From IMG/VR virus record IMGVR_UViG_3300032323_003558, positions 1 through 25,798 of that record: a DNA stretch of 25,798 nt; one strand, 5' to 3'. Shown in pieces: positions 22,702-25,798 of the stretch (the first letter of the stretch is position 1; every line of letters begins with the position of its first letter). The notes beneath the pieces were generated by a model. It ran no database searches, was not told where the DNA came from, and saw nothing but the letters and a program-made list of their open reading frames with translations. Origin of the DNA: a virus. The position numbers were made by a program, and so were the translations under genes.

Positions 22702-23820
22702 ATGCCGCCACTGTCCTTATGGAAGGGAGTAGCCGTCAAGACCGACGATTTCAAGTTCATAGATCGAATGGTCGCTGAGCAATACCGTGTTGGTGGTACG
22801 GAGTTTTACATACACAAGTTCATTGGTTCGAACGACAGTTCAGAGGAAAGCTTACCGGTAAATCTCGACCAAACTGGTGCCGGCGACCCTACCCTAACCG
22901 TACAAGACGTGCTGAACATGGAGATAAGGGATCGCAGGTACGACGATGATGTCTACAGCATGCGTGGTCATTACCAGGTTAGTGACACGGAGTTTGATCT
23001 CCGGCAGTTCGGTCTCTTTCTCACGAACGAGACCATATTCATTACCTTTCACCTTAACCACATGGTCGATCAGCTAGGTCGCAAGCTCATGAGCGGCGAT
23101 GTGATAGAGATTTTGCATCAACGGGACGACTTGGTGGCCGGATCGCCGGCCGCTATCAGCAAGTTCTATGTCGTGGAGGAAGGTACGCGACCAGCAGAGG
23201 GTTACAGCCCGACATGGTGGCCTCACATATGGAGGGTTAAGTGCAATCCAATAACGGACAGCCAGGAGTTTGCTGACATCCTCGGAAGACCTGCGCTGGA
23301 TGCTAGCGGTGATACCATTCCGAATCCCAATTGCGATGGGAAGGATACCACTCTCAAGGACATCCTTAGCACCAAGGAAAGCGAGCTCAAGATCAACGAT
23401 GCGATCGTTACCGCCGCGGAAGCCGCGGTTCCGTTTCGTTATTTCCAGGCCCAGCACTTTTACTTCCTGCCGAATCAGGATCCGAATTTCATGGGACAGG
23501 ACATTTGGACGGGCGCTGGTATCCCTCCTAACGATAGTAAACCGGTAAACAGTGGTGCGGCATGGCCAGCTACGCCATTGGTCGGGGATTATTTCCTGAG
23601 AACCGATTACAGCCCTCCGCAGCTTTTCAGGAGGGAGGCTAACAAATGGGTCAGGGTGCAAATAGCATGGAGGAACCCATGGCGTCCGGCAACACAGACG
23701 CTCGTGAGCTTCATCAACAACGACGACGCTATCACAACCCTCGACGACGGCACGCAGATACCAGAAAAGCAAAACCTGAGGACCGCCGTCAAACCAAAAC
23801 TAGATCCGGACATCATTTAA
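22702..23820 (+). CDS. Neck protein (gp14-like)
   Basis: 372 aa, longer than T4 gp14 (256 aa). FIDRMVAEQYRVGGTEFYIHK matches the start of gp14-type neck proteins (the T4 equivalent is RGVECYYVPR); GDVIEI and the later YVVEEG...WRVKCNPI fit the core. Gp14 seals the neck under the portal with gp13. Residues about 280-330 add a W/T module (GDYFLRTD, FRREANKWVRV) like those in the sheath insertion, accounting for extra length. AGGAG lies six bases before the ATG. A GH19 gene follows after 10 nt. Confidence 0.62.
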   Translation: MPPLSLWKGVAVKTDDFKFIDRMVAEQYRVGGTEFYIHKFIGSNDSSEESLPVNLDQTGAGDPTLTVQDVLNMEIRDRRYDDDVYSMRGHYQVSDTEFDLRQFGLFLTNETIFITFHLNHMVDQLGRKLMSGDVIEILHQRDDLVAGSPAAISKFYVVEEGTRPAEGYSPTWWPHIWRVKCNPITDSQEFADILGRPALDASGDTIPNPNCDGKDTTLKDILSTKESELKINDAIVTAAEAAVPFRYFQAQHFYFLPNQDPNFMGQDIWTGAGIPPNDSKPVNSGAAWPATPLVGDYFLRTDYSPPQLFRREANKWVRVQIAWRNPWRPATQTLVSFINNDDAITTLDDGTQIPEKQNLRTAVKPKLDPDII

Positions 23821-23830
23821 GGAGTGAAAC

Positions 23831-24454
23831 ATGTCATTTGATTTCGCATTTACGCAGGACAAGCTAGCGGCCTGCGTCAAGAACCCAAACATCGCCCAGT
23901 GGTACGGACCTCTGTGTGATATACTACCAAAGTATGGCATAACCACCAAGCTGCGAGTGGCGGGTTGGATCAGCCAGTGCGGACACGAAAGCGGGGATTT
24001 TAGGTCCGTGCAGGAGAACCTGAACTACGGTGCCAAGGGATTGCTCGGTGTGTTCCCCAAGTATTTCCCATCCCAGCAGCTGGCGGAATCATACGAGCGC
24101 AAGCCAGAAATGATCGCCAACAAGGTCTACGGCGGTCGAATGGGCAACGGGCCCGAGGCTAGCGGAGAAGGGTGGAAATTCCGCGGTCGTGGTCTGATCC
24201 AGGTGACCGGCAAGGAAAACTACACCAAGTGCTCTCAGGCACTGTATGGAAATACCGTGCTTCTTGAGAACCCTGATCTACTGCTGGACGTTGACGGTGC
24301 AATACGGTCGGCGTGCTGGTACTGGAACAGCCGTTCGCTCAATGCCGACGCGGACAAGGGAGACGTGGTGTCCATGACCAAGAAGATCAACGGCGGAACT
24401 CACGGTCTGGACGATCGTCAGCGTCGCTACGATCTATGCATGAAGACCCTGTAA
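23831..24454 (+). CDS. GH19 family peptidoglycan/chitin hydrolase
   Basis: 207 aa, a single GH19 catalytic domain. QCGHESGDF places the likely catalytic glutamate at E53, with E62 in VQENLNY as the second conserved acid. RGRGLIQVTGKENY at about 117-130 and the C-terminal GG(T)HGLDDR complete the family pattern. No signal peptide or cell-wall-binding domain. In phages such domains act as endolysins or virion-associated lysozymes cutting peptidoglycan. Its place between gp14- and gp15-like genes, 10 nt after gp14 with an AAGGAG site, makes co-expression with structural genes likely. Confidence 0.9.
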   Translation: MSFDFAFTQDKLAACVKNPNIAQWYGPLCDILPKYGITTKLRVAGWISQCGHESGDFRSVQENLNYGAKGLLGVFPKYFPSQQLAESYERKPEMIANKVYGGRMGNGPEASGEGWKFRGRGLIQVTGKENYTKCSQALYGNTVLLENPDLLLDVDGAIRSACWYWNSRSLNADADKGDVVSMTKKINGGTHGLDDRQRRYDLCMKTL

Positions 24455-24471
24455 GATAATAGCACAGCTAG

Positions 24472-24518
24472 GCCGAGTATCGGTACGGTAAATATTCCAT
24501 GCAATACTGGTACTCGGC
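24472..24518 (+). repeat. Inverted repeat enclosing the gp15-like start codon
   Basis: GCCGAGTA at 24472-24479 and its exact complement TACTCGGC at 24511-24518 flank a 31-base loop containing GGTAAATA and the ATG at 24499. In mRNA it could place the start codon in a hairpin loop. The arms are short, so chance is possible. Confidence 0.35.
24487..24494 (+). promoter_or_regulatory. Late-promoter-like octamer GGTAAATA next to the gp15-like ATG
   Basis: Same octamer as the divergent pair at 22630-22681, but only four bases before the ATG at 24499. If used as a late promoter the transcript would be nearly leaderless, and no Shine-Dalgarno site is visible here. Confidence 0.3.
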
Positions 24519-25798
24519 TCAGCTCCGCCAATACAGGCTACAGTTCATAAGGGCCTTCAGCAACTTTTACGTTAAGTACGGGAACGGAGATCTGGTAAGG
24601 GTCCCGTGCCGGTACGGCGACCCCACGAGGATAGCGGCCTCGGTTCTCAGGGGGAACAGCGAGAACAAGATCCTAAGCACTCCGATGATCACCTGCCTTG
24701 TCACCGGTCTTAACATGTCCCCGTCAAGGCGGCAAGATCCGCAGCTAGTGCAATCGGTGCAGGTAAACGAGCGCAAGTATGATAACGAGCTCGGCCGATA
24801 CACCAACGAGATCGGAAATCGCTATACCGTTGAAAGGTACATGCCTGTCCCGTATGATCTAACCATGCAGGTGGACATCTGGACGGAAAATCTAGATATA
24901 AAGGAACAGCTCCTCGAGCAGATATTGGTCCTTTATAATCCTGCCATCGACGTTCAAACGTCCGTGAATCCGATCGACTGGACGGTCCTAAGCATAATCG
25001 AAATGCAGGATAGCATTACTTGGACATCAAGAAGCATACCTGTCGGCACAGAAAACCCCATAGATGTCGCGACCTTTCTTTTCAAGCTTCCGATCTGGAT
25101 AAATCCTCCGGCAAAGGTAAAAAGGCAGAGCATCATACATCAGATAGTGACCAACGTAGTCGAGGGCTACAAGCAAGAGAACGCGATAGAGTGGGACGAG
25201 TATCAGCTACTGGCCCGCAACGTAACCACGCCCGGCGATGCGACGATACAGGTTGATCCTCTGTTGAATGGTTCGTATGCGATCAGGCTTTGCGATTCGG
25301 GCGGATCGACCGACGATCGGCAGGGATTACCGACGATCACCAACTCGACCGTCAATCCCACCCCAGCAGTGGACACGACGTTTGTTTGGAATGGCAAGAC
25401 TTGCAGGATAAGAGATGTCACATCGCTCGATAGGATGGTAGCGGACATAAGATCGTCATTGTCAGGCACGGCGCTCAACTGCGTGCTATTCAACGACACC
25501 ACCATCCAGTTCGTCAACGGTAGCGGTACTGATAACGTGTTTTCGAACGTTACCCCAGGAGCCGTGCAATCATTGGGCCTTGCTGAAACGACATATCCCG
25601 GTGGCAAGCTAGCATGGTGGAGATTGCTGCAACAATATGGATCAACAAGACCATACTCGGTATTTGGTACCAATGCTAGCCAGATACGCCTAAAGACCAG
25701 CGACGATCTAGAGCAAACCAACACCGACATAGTCGGCTGGTTCGATGTTGACCCCATAGATCAAAACCTCCTGATCTGGTATCCCGACGAGCAAAGCC
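24499..25798 (+). CDS. Tail completion/sheath stabiliser protein (gp15-like), 3' partial
   Basis: At least 433 codons, open to the window end. MQYWYSAQLRQY and FIRAFSNFYVK, then VRVPCRYGD, parallel the T4 gp15 start (FYNSSFRRY...FSNIQIK...IRVPITYA). RYTVERYMPVPYDLTMQVDI and LPIWINPPAKVKRQ fit the rest of the core. Gp15 caps the tail tube and sheath and joins the neck. T4 gp15 is 272 aa; this one carries an extra C-terminal part (beyond about residue 250) with a hook-IN-like stretch (VADIRSSLS...VQSLGL) like those in the sheath. The ATG at 24499 is chosen because homologues start with this WYS/R-Y segment. Confidence 0.72.
   Translation, partial: MQYWYSAQLRQYRLQFIRAFSNFYVKYGNGDLVRVPCRYGDPTRIAASVLRGNSENKILSTPMITCLVTGLNMSPSRRQDPQLVQSVQVNERKYDNELGRYTNEIGNRYTVERYMPVPYDLTMQVDIWTENLDIKEQLLEQILVLYNPAIDVQTSVNPIDWTVLSIIEMQDSITWTSRSIPVGTENPIDVATFLFKLPIWINPPAKVKRQSIIHQIVTNVVEGYKQENAIEWDEYQLLARNVTTPGDATIQVDPLLNGSYAIRLCDSGGSTDDRQGLPTITNSTVNPTPAVDTTFVWNGKTCRIRDVTSLDRMVADIRSSLSGTALNCVLFNDTTIQFVNGSGTDNVFSNVTPGAVQSLGLAETTYPGGKLAWWRLLQQYGSTRPYSVFGTNASQIRLKTSDDLEQTNTDIVGWFDVDPIDQNLLIWYPDEQS

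Noticed and set aside
23074-23772. 232-codon minus-strand frame opposite the gp14-like gene
   Set aside because: Fully overlaps a gene with RBS, promoter and family-like motifs, and its translation is rich in arginine and cysteine without motifs.
25203-25757. 184-codon minus-strand frame opposite the gp15-like gene
   Set aside because: The plus frame is open across the whole stretch and matches the gp15-like family; the minus frame has no supporting start or motif.

Overview
This window looks like the structural-gene region of a T4-like contractile-tailed phage (myovirus), most likely from an environmental metagenome. The evidence is a gp18-type tail sheath protein, proteins resembling the T4 neck and tail-completion proteins gp13, gp14 and gp15, a GH19 muralytic enzyme, a dNMP kinase like T4 gp1, and octamers of the T4 late-promoter type (NATAAATA or NGTAAATA) upstream of structural genes. 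Genes are tightly packed with 1-10 nt start/stop overlaps. I saw no rRNA, tRNA, CRISPR array or insertion sequence. The host cannot be read from the sequence.

Right part (about 14.98-25.8 kb). The very large tail sheath gene (minus strand) has a late promoter upstream and a hairpin terminator downstream. Divergent from it are a dNMP kinase gene and a SLOG-like gene (plus). These converge on a minus pair: a PTH2-type peptidyl-tRNA hydrolase and a membrane protein with 11-residue amphipathic repeats. Next is a divergent late-promoter pair driving a neck-like gene (minus) and gp14-like, GH19 and gp15-like genes (plus; the last runs off the window).

Left part (1-14.9 kb). This is the unusual region. 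Downstream of the sheath terminator lies a long minus-strand, translationally coupled cassette. It has two small helical proteins, two DGD-motif glycosyltransferase-like proteins, a methyltransferase-like protein and a 76-aa protein. It also has eight radical SAM enzymes: five of the type with an N-terminal twitch-like cysteine set and three with a C-terminal SPASM-like set. Two paralogous 2OG-Fe(II) oxygenase-like proteins complete it. One plus-strand SDR oxidoreductase gene is embedded in the middle, and a late-type promoter restarts minus-strand transcription beyond it. A 55-codon ORF between the two oxygenase genes begins like the neighbouring radical SAM gene, which suggests a duplicated and decayed oxygenase-radical SAM module.

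How they may work together (inference). Dense coupling and the mix of radical SAM, oxygenase, SDR, methyltransferase and glycosyltransferase chemistries suggest one multi-step modification pathway. Its target could be a virion protein, one of the small cassette proteins, or a sugar/surface glycan. The sequence does not decide between these. Such an array is the best candidate in this window for an undescribed system.
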